Of a stretch of 64,000 nt of DNA, positions 1 to 8,378 are shown one piece after another. Both the position numbers and the translations under genes were made by a program. The notes under the pieces are model-generated. The model ran no database searches and was not told the DNA's origin. It was given only the letters and a program-made list of their open reading frames with translations. Position 1 is the stretch's first letter. The number at the start of each line of letters is the position of its first letter. Source of the DNA: UBA11051 sp964390495 (GTDB lineage Bacteria; Armatimonadota; Zipacnadia; Zipacnadales; UBA11051); NCBI GenBank assembly GCA_964390495.1, contig CAYMIN010000009.1, positions 1 to 64,000 on the forward strand. Reading direction: 5' to 3'.

Positions 1-475
1 CTTGCTCTGACCTTGAGGATGCAACCTCGCAACTCGAGGTTCGTTGGGACTGGACGAACAACGGATCGTGGGATACGGGCTGGTCGACAAGCAAGACCGC
101 CTCACACAAGTACACTTCCACAGGACAGAAAACCATCATGCTGGAGGTCAGAGACACGGGCGGCCTGATCGACAACACCACCAGGACGGTGCAAGTCAAG
201 AACACCGCTCCAAATGCCTCCTTCACCGTCGATCCCACTACCGGAACCGTTGACACAACCTTCGATTTTGACGCTTCTGCTTGCTCTGACCTTGAGGATG
301 CAACCTCGCAACTCGAGGTTCGTTGGGACTGGACCAATGACGGATCGTGGGATACGGACTGGTCCACAACCAAAACCGCATCACACAAATACACTTCCAT
401 AGGACAGAAGACCATCAAGCTGCAGGTGAGGGATACCCTTGACCTTACGCATACGGCAACACGGTCAGTTGATGT
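1..475 (+). repeat. Tandem 279-bp coding repeat (93-residue PKD unit)
   Basis: The sequence at position 1 recurs at 280 in the same frame, giving a period of 279 bp. The first 55 or so bases of the two copies are identical; after that they diverge by scattered, largely synonymous or conservative changes. The copies continue upstream of the window, so the total number is unknown. Confidence 0.9.
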
Positions 476-515
476 TTCGGCCGACGAAGGCGACGTCACG
501 GTGATAGTCTACTGA
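1..515 (+). CDS. PKD-repeat surface protein, C-terminal part (partial at 5' end)
   Basis: The reading frame is open from nucleotide 3 and ends at a TGA at 513-515, so this is the 3' end of a gene that starts before the window. About 170 residues are visible. They hold nearly two copies of a 93-residue unit containing a DLEDATSQLEVRWDW segment and a YTS.GQKTI.LEVRDT segment, which is the PKD-domain pattern (WDW/DG core and an HxY strand followed by the V.LxVxD edge strand). PKD domains are immunoglobulin-like folds in extracellular proteins, often in adhesion or polysaccharide binding. No C-terminal anchor is visible; the protein ends in VTVIVY. The ligand and the N-terminal part cannot be seen. 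A lipoprotein gene follows after 51 bp on the same strand. Confidence 0.8.
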   Translation, partial: CSDLEDATSQLEVRWDWTNNGSWDTGWSTSKTASHKYTSTGQKTIMLEVRDTGGLIDNTTRTVQVKNTAPNASFTVDPTTGTVDTTFDFDASACSDLEDATSQLEVRWDWTNDGSWDTDWSTTKTASHKYTSIGQKTIKLQVRDTLDLTHTATRSVDVSADEGDVTVIVY

Positions 516-566
516 TGCGCCGTTCCTGCAGAGCTCAACTGCATTTACTAGCGGAGGTAACCAACC

Positions 567-2585
567 ATGCGACATGCCGGCTTTATAGCTATCGCTACCA
601 TGGCCTTGGTGTCGGGAATACTCAGCGGCTGTGGAGGAACTGGTAGCGGAGATTCATCTGTCGATGGACAGCGGGACGGCCTGCCCGAACTCGCTAGTGG
701 TAGAGTGTCCGTGCAGATTGCCTGGCCTGAGCGGCCGAAGGATGCGGAACTGGAGAGAATACCAACCGCCAGTGAGTCCATCAAGATCGAGGCGGTGCAC
801 CTGGATAGCGAAGCGAGAGAAGATAGGACAGTTGTTGTCAATCGGCCAGAAACTAGAGCCGAAATCTCCGACGTTCCTTCCGGGGACTGGCTGGTAGTGG
901 CTACGGCCCATCCGCAGGCAAACGGCCAAGGCATAGCCCAAGGCGTCTCTGAAGACCAGATAAGAGTTCTACCTGAGACAACAACCGAGTGCAGGCTGCG
1001 TCTCGAGTCCACTATACACCACTTAGAACTCCGCCCTAACCCTCTTCGTCTGTCCGAGACGCAACCAGGTGGTACCATGACGGTCACGGCAAGAGACATT
1101 TCCGGAAATGCTGTAATAGTACCGGACAGTACTGACACTTTTACTTGGGGCATCTACGGCGATGCTCCCCTCCCTGCGAGGTTTGCGGGAGTGTGTGGAA
1201 TATCGAGCTGCGAAATCGTCGCGATCCGAGGAGGGGGCGAGGCGACTGTCTGGGTGAGAGAAAACGAAACTGGCAATGAATTGAGGGATACTGCTACGGT
1301 CATAGTGGGGCCAGAAGGCCCCGATTATTATCGGATAGATGACATTTCCGATGTACATCTGTGCGGGAATGGCAATGCCGTCACGATAGCCTCTGGTAAC
1401 GAGATCTCGGGGCGCTTTGATTGCAGGTTGTATGACAGTGGAATCTACGCACTTGATGACCACACCGTGGCGCTTGGACTTCGAGATGCTAGCGGTAATT
1501 GGATCGGTGCCGAACCCAAGGTGGTTATGAGCCTTATTGGCAAGGAAGGCAGCCCTGAGGGCACCTTCTACAATGACAGCCGGTTTGAGAATACCAATGC
1601 CTTGCCTACCGATGGTGTCATGCCAGGCGAGTACACCTTGTGGGTTCATGACACGGCAAACATAACAGCAACGAGTGAAGCAGTAGAAGAGTTCAAGAAT
1701 ACCACCCCGACCACCGAAACGGACACTGACAAAATTATTGGGACGGTGACTATAGCAAGGACTAGCACCGACCGCATCGCTTTTCACGAAATTGACTACG
1801 CTTCTGGGCAAGTCGACATCGTGCTCATCAACACGGAGGGCGACAGGCAGCGTATAAAGCTGACTGACGACTCTGCAATCGACATGGACCCGACCTGGTC
1901 GCCAGACGGCACGAAGGTAGCTTTCAGAAGGGGGACGGGTTCCGATGCAGACATCTATATCGCTAACGCTGACGGATCTGGAAGCCCCACTAGATTAGCA
2001 TCCGTACCTGGATGGGACGGCAACCCGGCGTGGTCGCCAGACGGGTCGCAAATCGCGGTGGCCAGCCTGAGAGAGGGAAACACGGACATCTGGATATGGG
2101 AGGCGGACGGTAGTCAGGGAGAGCTCGCTCTCGACCTATACTACCCCTGCGACAATCCGGCTTGGTCGCCAGACGGAAGCAAGATCGCTTTCGATTTTCA
2201 GTACTCAGGCGATGACTGGGACATAGCATATGTCGACGTGAGTACGAAGGAGATCACTTGGCTGTTCACCACTACCGAAGGTGAGCGAGAGCCAGCATGG
2301 GATCCTAGCGGTAGCAACATAGCGTTCAGGAGGGGCAAGAGGGGCAACGGTACAAACATTTGCATAGGCCCTGCAGATGGCACGGGGGACTGGCAATATT
2401 GGACAAACAGTTCGGCGGAGGACAAAGAACCGGTCTTTTCACCACGAGGTACACTCGCATTTTCCAGTGACCGGGCTGAATACGGCGTTTTCGATATCTG
2501 GCTGAGCGATGACATCGACGACCCCCCAAGCCGCCTAACCGATGGTTCCGAGTCTTCGGAGAGTCCGTCTTGGTGGGTACCGTAG
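567..2585 (+). CDS. Lipoprotein with C-terminal TolB/WD40-like beta-propeller
   Basis: This is a 672-residue exported protein. The N-terminus has a basic start, a hydrophobic stretch and a lipobox LSGC with the predicted lipidated Cys at residue 22, followed by a Gly/Ser linker. Residues about 40-400 look like beta-sandwich modules without a motif I can name. From about residue 405 there are five propeller blades with the signature WSPDGxxIAF (near residues 443, 488, 533, 577 and 623), typical of TolB-type propellers. In this fold, propellers bind peptides or glycans at the cell surface. The start is set by a GGAGGT ribosome site 8 bases before ATG 567. It follows the PKD-repeat gene closely, so the two may form one surface-protein unit. 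No enzymatic motif is seen. Confidence 0.8.
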   Translation: MRHAGFIAIATMALVSGILSGCGGTGSGDSSVDGQRDGLPELASGRVSVQIAWPERPKDAELERIPTASESIKIEAVHLDSEAREDRTVVVNRPETRAEISDVPSGDWLVVATAHPQANGQGIAQGVSEDQIRVLPETTTECRLRLESTIHHLELRPNPLRLSETQPGGTMTVTARDISGNAVIVPDSTDTFTWGIYGDAPLPARFAGVCGISSCEIVAIRGGGEATVWVRENETGNELRDTATVIVGPEGPDYYRIDDISDVHLCGNGNAVTIASGNEISGRFDCRLYDSGIYALDDHTVALGLRDASGNWIGAEPKVVMSLIGKEGSPEGTFYNDSRFENTNALPTDGVMPGEYTLWVHDTANITATSEAVEEFKNTTPTTETDTDKIIGTVTIARTSTDRIAFHEIDYASGQVDIVLINTEGDRQRIKLTDDSAIDMDPTWSPDGTKVAFRRGTGSDADIYIANADGSGSPTRLASVPGWDGNPAWSPDGSQIAVASLREGNTDIWIWEADGSQGELALDLYYPCDNPAWSPDGSKIAFDFQYSGDDWDIAYVDVSTKEITWLFTTTEGEREPAWDPSGSNIAFRRGKRGNGTNICIGPADGTGDWQYWTNSSAEDKEPVFSPRGTLAFSSDRAEYGVFDIWLSDDIDDPPSRLTDGSESSESPSWWVP

Positions 2586-2827
2586 TATCCGCGCCAAGTG
2601 CGACGGTTCCAGATTCTTTATCTGCGGTTGCTTAGCGCCATGAACCTACGGCGGGGCAACTCGACCACACCTTGTCTGCCCGCGGCGTGGTCCCTCGTGG
2701 GCGGTTCTTACCCCTTTGGGCGGACGCCGCCAAATGCCACACAGCAGGATACGTGTCAGGCAGCGGCCTATGTGTCGCGCCGACGCGAGGCCCAATCAGG
2801 CCCGCCAACTCCTACAGAGGCGAGGAA

Positions 2828-4021
2828 ATGGAACTATCCGAAGACCTGGGGCAGCTTCTCAGCTTCTATGAGAGCGAACTCCTGGATAACGTCATCCCCT
2901 GGTGGATGGAACATGCCATTGACTGGGAGAATGGCGGGATCCTGCAATTCATCGAGGACGACGGCACCGTCGTCAGCCAAGACAAGTACCTCTGGTCGCA
3001 ACTGCGGGCGCTGTACGTCTGGTCGGCGCTGTATAACAACATCGGCCAGCGCCACGAGTGGCTGGCGGTGGCCGAGCAGATACTCGAGTTCGTGCTGAAG
3101 CATGGCCGCGATGAGGAGGGCCGCTGGGTCTATTGGGTGGACAAGGACGGCCAGGTCAAAGAGGGCGCCAATAGCATCTATAGCGACGGCTTTGCCATCA
3201 TGGGCCTGACCGAATACGCCAAAGCCACCGGTGATCAGCGGGCGATTGAGGCCGCGCTGGAGACATACGACAATGTGCAGAAGCGGCTGGCGGTGCCCGG
3301 CTCGTACCTGACCGCGCCCTACACCATCCCCGAAGGCGCCAAGGCCCACGGCGTCTCGATGATCTTCTCCACGGTATTCCACGAGCTGGGCAAGCTGCTC
3401 GATGATGCCGAGATACTGCAAGCCGGCTACGAGCACGCGGTGCAGATCATGGACCATTTCCGCAAGCCGGAGCGCCAGCGGCTGCTGGAGTACACGCTGC
3501 TGGACGGCTCCGAGCTTAACACGCCGGTAGGCCGCGCGGTAGTCCCCGGCCATGCCATCGAGTCAATGTGGTTTGTGATCCACATCTTCCGCGACCGGCA
3601 CGAGCCGGAGCGCATCGCCCAGGCCATCGAGTGCATCAGGTGGCACATTGAGGCCTGCTGGGACCCCGAATTCGGCGGGATGCTGCTAGCCGTGGACGCC
3701 GATGGCAATGAGGAGGTCGCCTGGGAGCACCATGACAAGAAGTTCTGGTGGCCGCACACCGAGGCGATGTATGCGCTGCTGCTGGCCTACGAGCACTGTG
3801 GGGAGCAGTGGTGCCTGGACTGGCACGACCGGGTGCACGAATGGGCGTATGCGCATTTTCCGGTGCCTGAGCATGGGGAGTGGCGGATGCGGCTGACGTA
3901 CGAGGGCAAGGTGCCGGAGGAGCTGCTCAGTCTGATCCCGCTGCCGATCAAAGACCCGTTTCACCTGCCGCGGGCGCTGATGATGTGCCTTGACGTGCTG
4001 GGGCGGCTAACCAGCTATTAA
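2828..4021 (+). CDS. N-acylglucosamine 2-epimerase (AGE) family sugar epimerase
   Basis: A 397-residue protein of the AGE/cellobiose 2-epimerase family, an (alpha/alpha)6-barrel that interconverts C2 epimers of sugars or acts as an aldose-ketose isomerase. Conserved features include the N-terminal W..LD/W.NGG segment (WENGGILQF), GHAIESMW (residues about 238-246) and HTEAMYAL near residue 310, which carry the catalytic histidines of the family. The frame is open further upstream (to 2672), but ATG 2828 is preferred because it has an AGAGGCGAGG ribosome site and fits the family's usual N-terminus. It converges on the aldolase gene with only 12 bp between stop codons. The substrate cannot be told from sequence alone. 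Confidence 0.87.
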   Translation: MELSEDLGQLLSFYESELLDNVIPWWMEHAIDWENGGILQFIEDDGTVVSQDKYLWSQLRALYVWSALYNNIGQRHEWLAVAEQILEFVLKHGRDEEGRWVYWVDKDGQVKEGANSIYSDGFAIMGLTEYAKATGDQRAIEAALETYDNVQKRLAVPGSYLTAPYTIPEGAKAHGVSMIFSTVFHELGKLLDDAEILQAGYEHAVQIMDHFRKPERQRLLEYTLLDGSELNTPVGRAVVPGHAIESMWFVIHIFRDRHEPERIAQAIECIRWHIEACWDPEFGGMLLAVDADGNEEVAWEHHDKKFWWPHTEAMYALLLAYEHCGEQWCLDWHDRVHEWAYAHFPVPEHGEWRMRLTYEGKVPEELLSLIPLPIKDPFHLPRALMMCLDVLGRLTSY

Positions 4022-4033
4022 TTCCGGCTGGGC

Positions 4034-4777
4034 TCAGCGGCCCAGGGCCTGCAGCACCGAACTCACGCCGGCTCTGAGGGTCGAGAGGTCAGAGGTGCAA
4101 GTCACCAGCCTGAAACCCTGGTCGGCGTATCTCAAGGCGTCCTCAACTGCTCCGCAGGCAATCCCCGGGGCCACGCCGGCGTTGTCGGCCGCCTCCAGTA
4201 TCCGGGCTATCGCCGCCTGATGCTCCGCACTGCCGCGCTCCGTTCCCAGGGAGAAGCTCAGATCGCTTGGGCCGATGAACAGACAATCCACGCCCGGCAC
4301 CGCCGCGATCTCATCAACTGCCGCCAGCGCCTCCGTCGTCTCGATCATCACCGCCACCAGAACCTCCTCATTGGCCCTCTGGAAATAGTCATCACCGAAC
4401 AGACCGAGCCGCGCCCCACCGCTCGAACGACCACCTGTCGGCGGGTACTTGGCCGCATGGACCGCCGCCGCCGCTGCCTCCGGCGAGTTGACCATCGGGA
4501 CGATGACACCCTCGGCGCCGGCATCCAGAACCCGTCCGATGCGGTAGAACTCGTTGGAGCCGGGTCGCACAATCGGCGTGCTGTCGCTTGGGAAGATCAC
4601 CTGCAGGGCCGCCAGCAGCTCACTCTCGTCCCAGTAGCCGTGCTGGGTGTCAATCCAGATCCAATCGAATCTCTCACACGCGATCAGCTCAGCGATAAGC
4701 GGCGAACCCGAGGTAAGTCCGAAGCCGAAAGCCGGCTCGCCGCGCTTAATTTTCTCGAGCACCATGTTCTTCTTCAT
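4034..4777 (-). CDS. HpcH/HpaI family aldolase
   Basis: A 247-residue class II pyruvate aldolase of the HpcH/HpaI (2,4-dihydroxyhept-2-enedioate aldolase, 2-dehydro-3-deoxyglucarate aldolase) family. It has the IDTQHGYWD segment that carries the family's catalytic His, the MIETTEAL segment with the metal-binding Glu, and FIGPSDLS with the metal-binding Asp. The family splits 2-keto-3-deoxy acids into pyruvate and an aldehyde; the exact sugar acid is not evident. I place the start at 4777 because GGGAGG lies 6 bases upstream; the frame also runs on to 4849. It is transcribed away from the MttB-family gene across a 228-bp divergent region. Confidence 0.88.
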   Translation of the reverse strand: MKKNMVLEKIKRGEPAFGFGLTSGSPLIAELIACERFDWIWIDTQHGYWDESELLAALQVIFPSDSTPIVRPGSNEFYRIGRVLDAGAEGVIVPMVNSPEAAAAAVHAAKYPPTGGRSSGGARLGLFGDDYFQRANEEVLVAVMIETTEALAAVDEIAAVPGVDCLFIGPSDLSFSLGTERGSAEHQAAIARILEAADNAGVAPGIACGAVEDALRYADQGFRLVTCTSDLSTLRAGVSSVLQALGR

Positions 4778-5005
4778 GTAGGCCTCCCGAAGAATAGTGT
4801 GACCAGGCGACAGCAGCATATTCGCGACGCTGACGAACCAGACCTGCATGAAGTCAGCAGGAAACCCTATGTGCGTAGTGCGCTGTCAGCAGGTAATGTG
4901 GAAACCAAGGGAGAAATGGGTGCCTGTCAGGCATACCTGCAATCAAGGGTGCCGGCGTGTCTGCTATGCGCCCGTTGAGGCTACCGGCTGTGAGGAGTGG
5001 GCTGA

Positions 5006-6484
5006 ATGATACGGATGGATATGGAGCTGCTCAGAGCAAAGACCCTGCAAGTGCTGCAAGATGTCGGCATAGAGGTGCAAAACGAGGCGCTCGTGAAGGT
5101 GGCGCTGCAGCGAGGTTGCCGCCAGCTTCCGACCGGCCGCATTCAGATACCCCCGGAGCTGATTGAGGAGCTGGTGGCCTGCCAGGAAAAGACCCGCTCG
5201 GAGGATGACGACGACCAGAGCCTGCATCCCTTCTGCGGGATTGACTGGACCCACTGGATCATGTGGACCGGCCAAAAGCAGCAGATGAAGAAGCGGCTCA
5301 AGACCGAGTTTTTGATGTCGGCCTTCGACTGCGGTCCGACGCGGTACTATGACTACCAGGCCGGCACCGACAAGCCCGTAGATACCGACATTTTCATCGA
5401 GATGAAGAAGTTCGCCCAGGCCACGCCCGAGATCGGCTATATCAGCACCTGGTATAGACAGGATGTCCCGGAGGGCACCGAGCGGATCGCCTCGCTGATA
5501 CTGGCGCTGCGATACACCGACAAGGTGGACGGGATCGAGGCCATCAACCCGGCGGTGATTAAGTACCTGGTTGAGATCGGCGAGATTATGAGCGGCAATC
5601 CCGGGGACGCCCGTTACCTGGCCGGCTCCGAATGTCTCATCTCACCGCTGATCTTGGAGAAGCGCTCGGCTGACGACATGGTGGAAAGAGAGCGTGTCGG
5701 CGTCCGCGAATACCACATGGCCTCGATGCCGACGATGGGTGTCAATTTCCCGGTAACGCCCGCCGGGGCGGTAGTGATGTCTGCAGCAGAGACTCTGGGG
5801 GGTATGGCGGTGGCGTACTGCCTCGACCCCGAAGGCGACATCACCGGCCGCATGATCTCGACCTACATGGACATGAGAACCGCCGATACCACCGCCGCCA
5901 ACCCCGAGAGTATCATCGTTGACCTGGCGGTCAAGCAACTGTTTGATGAGTGCTTCGGCGGGCACCTGTGGACCGAGGTCTTCTTCAGCCCGTCGGCCCG
6001 CGAGCCGGGGCTGCTGGCGACTTACCAGAACTTCTACGGGGCGGCCGGGCGCGCTTCCCTCACCGGCGATGCCAAGACGCCCTATCCAGGCATGGGGACC
6101 CTACACAACGGCGCGCTAGGTAGCCCGACCCAGTTTATGCTCGATATGGAGATCCGCAAGAGCCAATTCTTCATGAAAGATGAGATCGCGGTCAATGAGG
6201 ATACGGTGCCGTACGCGGAGATGGTCCGGCGGGCGGCGGCTAAGCAACCTTTCCTTGACACCGACCATACCCTGACCCATTTCCGCGAGCTGTGGAACTC
6301 CGACTTACTGCCCCTGACGGTTCCGGCGACCGCCGGCGGCATCGGCCAGGAGCAGAAGATGCTGGATAGATGCGAAGAGCGCTGGCGGGCCAATGTCGAG
6401 AAATGGGTGCCGCCGGAGATTGACGAGGACAAGCTCAAGGCCCTGACGAAGCTGCAGGAGCGGGCCGAAAAGGAGTTCCTGTAG
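5006..6484 (+). CDS. Trimethylamine methyltransferase (MttB) family protein, non-pyrrolysine type
   Basis: A 492-residue protein with the MttB-family TIM-barrel signature, seen best in MPTMGVNFPVTPAGAVVMSA and the following AETLGG. True TMA methyltransferases read an in-frame TAG as pyrrolysine; this frame contains no internal TAG, so it belongs to the larger group (MtgB-, MtpB- or MtcB-like) that demethylates betaines and moves the methyl group to a corrinoid protein. The ribosome site GAGGAG precedes ATG 5006. No corrinoid-binding (MttC-like) gene lies in the window, so either the partner is encoded elsewhere or the role differs. It is followed at once by the split transketolase, suggesting that it serves the same metabolic block. 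Confidence 0.85.
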   Translation: MIRMDMELLRAKTLQVLQDVGIEVQNEALVKVALQRGCRQLPTGRIQIPPELIEELVACQEKTRSEDDDDQSLHPFCGIDWTHWIMWTGQKQQMKKRLKTEFLMSAFDCGPTRYYDYQAGTDKPVDTDIFIEMKKFAQATPEIGYISTWYRQDVPEGTERIASLILALRYTDKVDGIEAINPAVIKYLVEIGEIMSGNPGDARYLAGSECLISPLILEKRSADDMVERERVGVREYHMASMPTMGVNFPVTPAGAVVMSAAETLGGMAVAYCLDPEGDITGRMISTYMDMRTADTTAANPESIIVDLAVKQLFDECFGGHLWTEVFFSPSAREPGLLATYQNFYGAAGRASLTGDAKTPYPGMGTLHNGALGSPTQFMLDMEIRKSQFFMKDEIAVNEDTVPYAEMVRRAAAKQPFLDTDHTLTHFRELWNSDLLPLTVPATAGGIGQEQKMLDRCEERWRANVEKWVPPEIDEDKLKALTKLQERAEKEFL

Positions 6485-6519
6485 GCTCGGAGCTTAACAT
6501 GGAGGTGATCGGACCGACC

Positions 6520-7344
6520 ATGGAAACCGAGAAGCTGGAGGAGTATCAGGAGCTGGCGACCAAGATCCGCGCCCACTGCCTGCACATGACCCATCGCGGC
6601 ATGAGCGGGCACCTGGGCAGCATGTTGTCCATGGCCGACCTGCTGGCGGTGCTGTACACCAGTATCCTGCAGGTGGACCCGCAGAACCCCGACTGGGACG
6701 AGCGCGACCGCTTCGTGCTCAGCAAGGGCCACGGTGGCGCGGCTGTCTATGCGGTGCTGGCGGAGAAGGGCTTCTTCCCGATGGAGTGGCTGAATACCTA
6801 CTACCTCGACGACGGCAAGCTGTCCGGCCACATCAGCCACCACGTCCCGGGGGTGGAGTTCTCCACCGGATCGCTGGGCCATGGGCTGCCGGTGGCCGTC
6901 GGCATGGCACTGGCGGCGCGTAATGACGGCAAGCGGCATCGCATTTTTTGCCTGATGAGCGACGGAGACTGTAACGAGGGCTCGACCTGGGAGGCGCTGA
7001 TGTTCGCCGCCCACCACCGGTTGGACAACCTCATAGTGATCGTGGACTACAATCGCGTCCAGGCGCTGGGCAAGATGGAAAATGTCATCGAGATGGAGCC
7101 GTTTGCGCCCAAGCTGCATCTCTTCGGCTGGAGCGTGCGAGGCATTGACGGGCATGATTACGAGGCTATCGAGACGACGCTGTCGGATCTGCCGTTCGAG
7201 CCGGGCAAGCCCTCATGGTTGCTGGCCAGCACCACCAAATGCAAGGGCATCAGTCGGCTGGAGAACACGGTCGGCAGTCACTACGGCTGTGTGAACGATG
7301 ACGAACTGGCGGAGGCGCTGGCCGAATTGGGGGTGTCAGAATGA
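6520..7344 (+). CDS. Transketolase, N-terminal (ThDP-binding) subunit
   Basis: A 274-residue N-terminal half of a split transketolase. It has HRGMSGHLGSMLS, the family SKGHGG.A.Y segment, FSTGSLGHGLPVAVGMA, and the ThDP/Mg motif that begins GDGDCNEG-like (SDGDCNEGSTWEA) and ends about 28 residues on at YNRVQ. Split transketolases work as dimers of N and C subunits that move two-carbon units between ketose and aldose phosphates. The perfect ribosome site GGAGGTGATC at 6501-6510 lies just upstream of ATG 6520; an in-frame ATG at 6499 overlaps that site and is therefore less likely. It overlaps the C-terminal subunit by 4 bp (ATGA). Confidence 0.92.
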   Translation: METEKLEEYQELATKIRAHCLHMTHRGMSGHLGSMLSMADLLAVLYTSILQVDPQNPDWDERDRFVLSKGHGGAAVYAVLAEKGFFPMEWLNTYYLDDGKLSGHISHHVPGVEFSTGSLGHGLPVAVGMALAARNDGKRHRIFCLMSDGDCNEGSTWEALMFAAHHRLDNLIVIVDYNRVQALGKMENVIEMEPFAPKLHLFGWSVRGIDGHDYEAIETTLSDLPFEPGKPSWLLASTTKCKGISRLENTVGSHYGCVNDDELAEALAELGVSE

Positions 7345-8267
7345 GAAGCGCATTCAACGAAGAGCTGCTCAAGATCGCCGCACAAGATGACCGCATCTAC
7401 ATGGTGCTGGCCGACATCGGCTATGGCGAGATCGAGCCGTTCGCGGAGGCCTTTCCCGACCGCTTCTACAACTGTGGGGTGGCCGAGCAGAACATGACCG
7501 GCGTCGCCTGCGGTCTGGCTATGGAAGGCAAGATCGCCATCACCTACTCGATCGCCAACTTCCCGACCCTGCGATGCCTGGAGCAGATTCGCAACGATGT
7601 CTGCTACCACGATCAGAACGTCAAGATCGTCATCATCGGCGGCGGACTGGCATACGGCTCGCTGGGGGTGTCCCACCATTCCACCGAGGACATCGCCATC
7701 ATGCGGTCGCTGCCGGACTGTGTGGTGGTGTGCCCGGCGGATATCCAAGAAGCCAGAGCCGCGACCCATGCCATGATCGAGCATCAGGGGGCCTTCTACT
7801 ACCGCTGCGGCTATAAGAAGGAGCCCGACCTGCACCAAGGCCAGATTGATTTCCGCCTCGGCGAAGCGATCCAGGTCTCCGACGGCTCGGATGTTACGCT
7901 GATAGGGACCGGCACCGTGACCTACCGGGCCTGGCAGGCGGCGGAACTGCTGGCCGGCGAGGGCATCAAGGCCCGCGTAATCAGCATGCACACCGTCAAG
8001 CCGATAGACCGCGAGGCCATCGTTACCGCCGCCCGGCAGACCGGGGCAATCGTCACCGTCGAGGAGCACAATATCTGCGGCGGTCTCGGCGGCGCAGTCG
8101 CTGAGGTCATCGCCGAGGCCGGAATCGGCATCCGCTTCAAGATGATTGCGCTGCCGGACCAGTATGTCCACATCGTCGGGACCCACGAATGGCTGCTGGA
8201 CTACTACGGCTTCTCGCCCCAGGGCATCGCGAACATGGTGCAGGACTTGTTGGCGAGCGGAAACTAA
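7341..8267 (+). CDS. Transketolase, C-terminal (pyrimidine-binding) subunit
   Basis: A 308-residue partner of the preceding gene, joined by an ATGA stop/start overlap that implies translational coupling. The N-terminal part is the pyrimidine-binding domain with FYNCGVAEQNMTGVACGLA, including the catalytic Glu (AEQN) that activates the cofactor; the C-terminal part is the transketolase C domain (GTGTVTYRA.. and TVEEHNICGGLG). Together the two subunits match the length of a full transketolase. The same layout is found in 1-deoxyxylulose synthase-like and sulfosugar or pentose pathways, so the exact sugar is open. Confidence 0.92.
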   Translation: MRSAFNEELLKIAAQDDRIYMVLADIGYGEIEPFAEAFPDRFYNCGVAEQNMTGVACGLAMEGKIAITYSIANFPTLRCLEQIRNDVCYHDQNVKIVIIGGGLAYGSLGVSHHSTEDIAIMRSLPDCVVVCPADIQEARAATHAMIEHQGAFYYRCGYKKEPDLHQGQIDFRLGEAIQVSDGSDVTLIGTGTVTYRAWQAAELLAGEGIKARVISMHTVKPIDREAIVTAARQTGAIVTVEEHNICGGLGGAVAEVIAEAGIGIRFKMIALPDQYVHIVGTHEWLLDYYGFSPQGIANMVQDLLASGN

Positions 8268-8298
8268 TGGGTACTACATCCCAACGACCACATCCCCG

Positions 8299-8363
8299 AC
8301 TGCCGCGTGGCTCGGGCTTCCAGCCCGAGGCCGTGCGCAGACGCTAGCGTCGGCGTGAGAGGA
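8299..8363. repeat. Intergenic palindromic repeat, copy 1 (uninterrupted form)
   Basis: It contains the inverted repeat CGGGCT-tcc-AGCCCG inside a longer conserved block (GCGTGGCTCGG..GAGGCCGT, then GCGCAGACG..CGTCGGC). The whole block recurs at 9362-9428, and its core recurs near 19.8, 50.1 and 51.4 kb, always between genes. Confidence 0.8.
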
Positions 8364-8378
8364 TAATTCAAAGGAACC

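Noticed and set aside
2598..3098. Arg/Ser-rich 166-residue frame before and inside the epimerase gene
   Set aside because: It is a shadow of the epimerase gene in another frame with biased composition and no ribosome site.
4028..4044. CTGGGC/GCCCAG hairpin at the convergent ends of the epimerase and aldolase genes as a terminator
   Set aside because: It overlaps the aldolase coding end and has no T-run; the evidence is too weak.
5006..6484. Pyrrolysine-containing TMA methyltransferase
   Set aside because: No in-frame TAG occurs within the frame and no Pyl biosynthesis gene or tRNA is in the window.
6082..7155. Long - strand frame of 357 residues over the MttB and transketolase genes
   Set aside because: It mirrors the real genes on the other strand, as expected in GC-rich DNA, and shows no family features.
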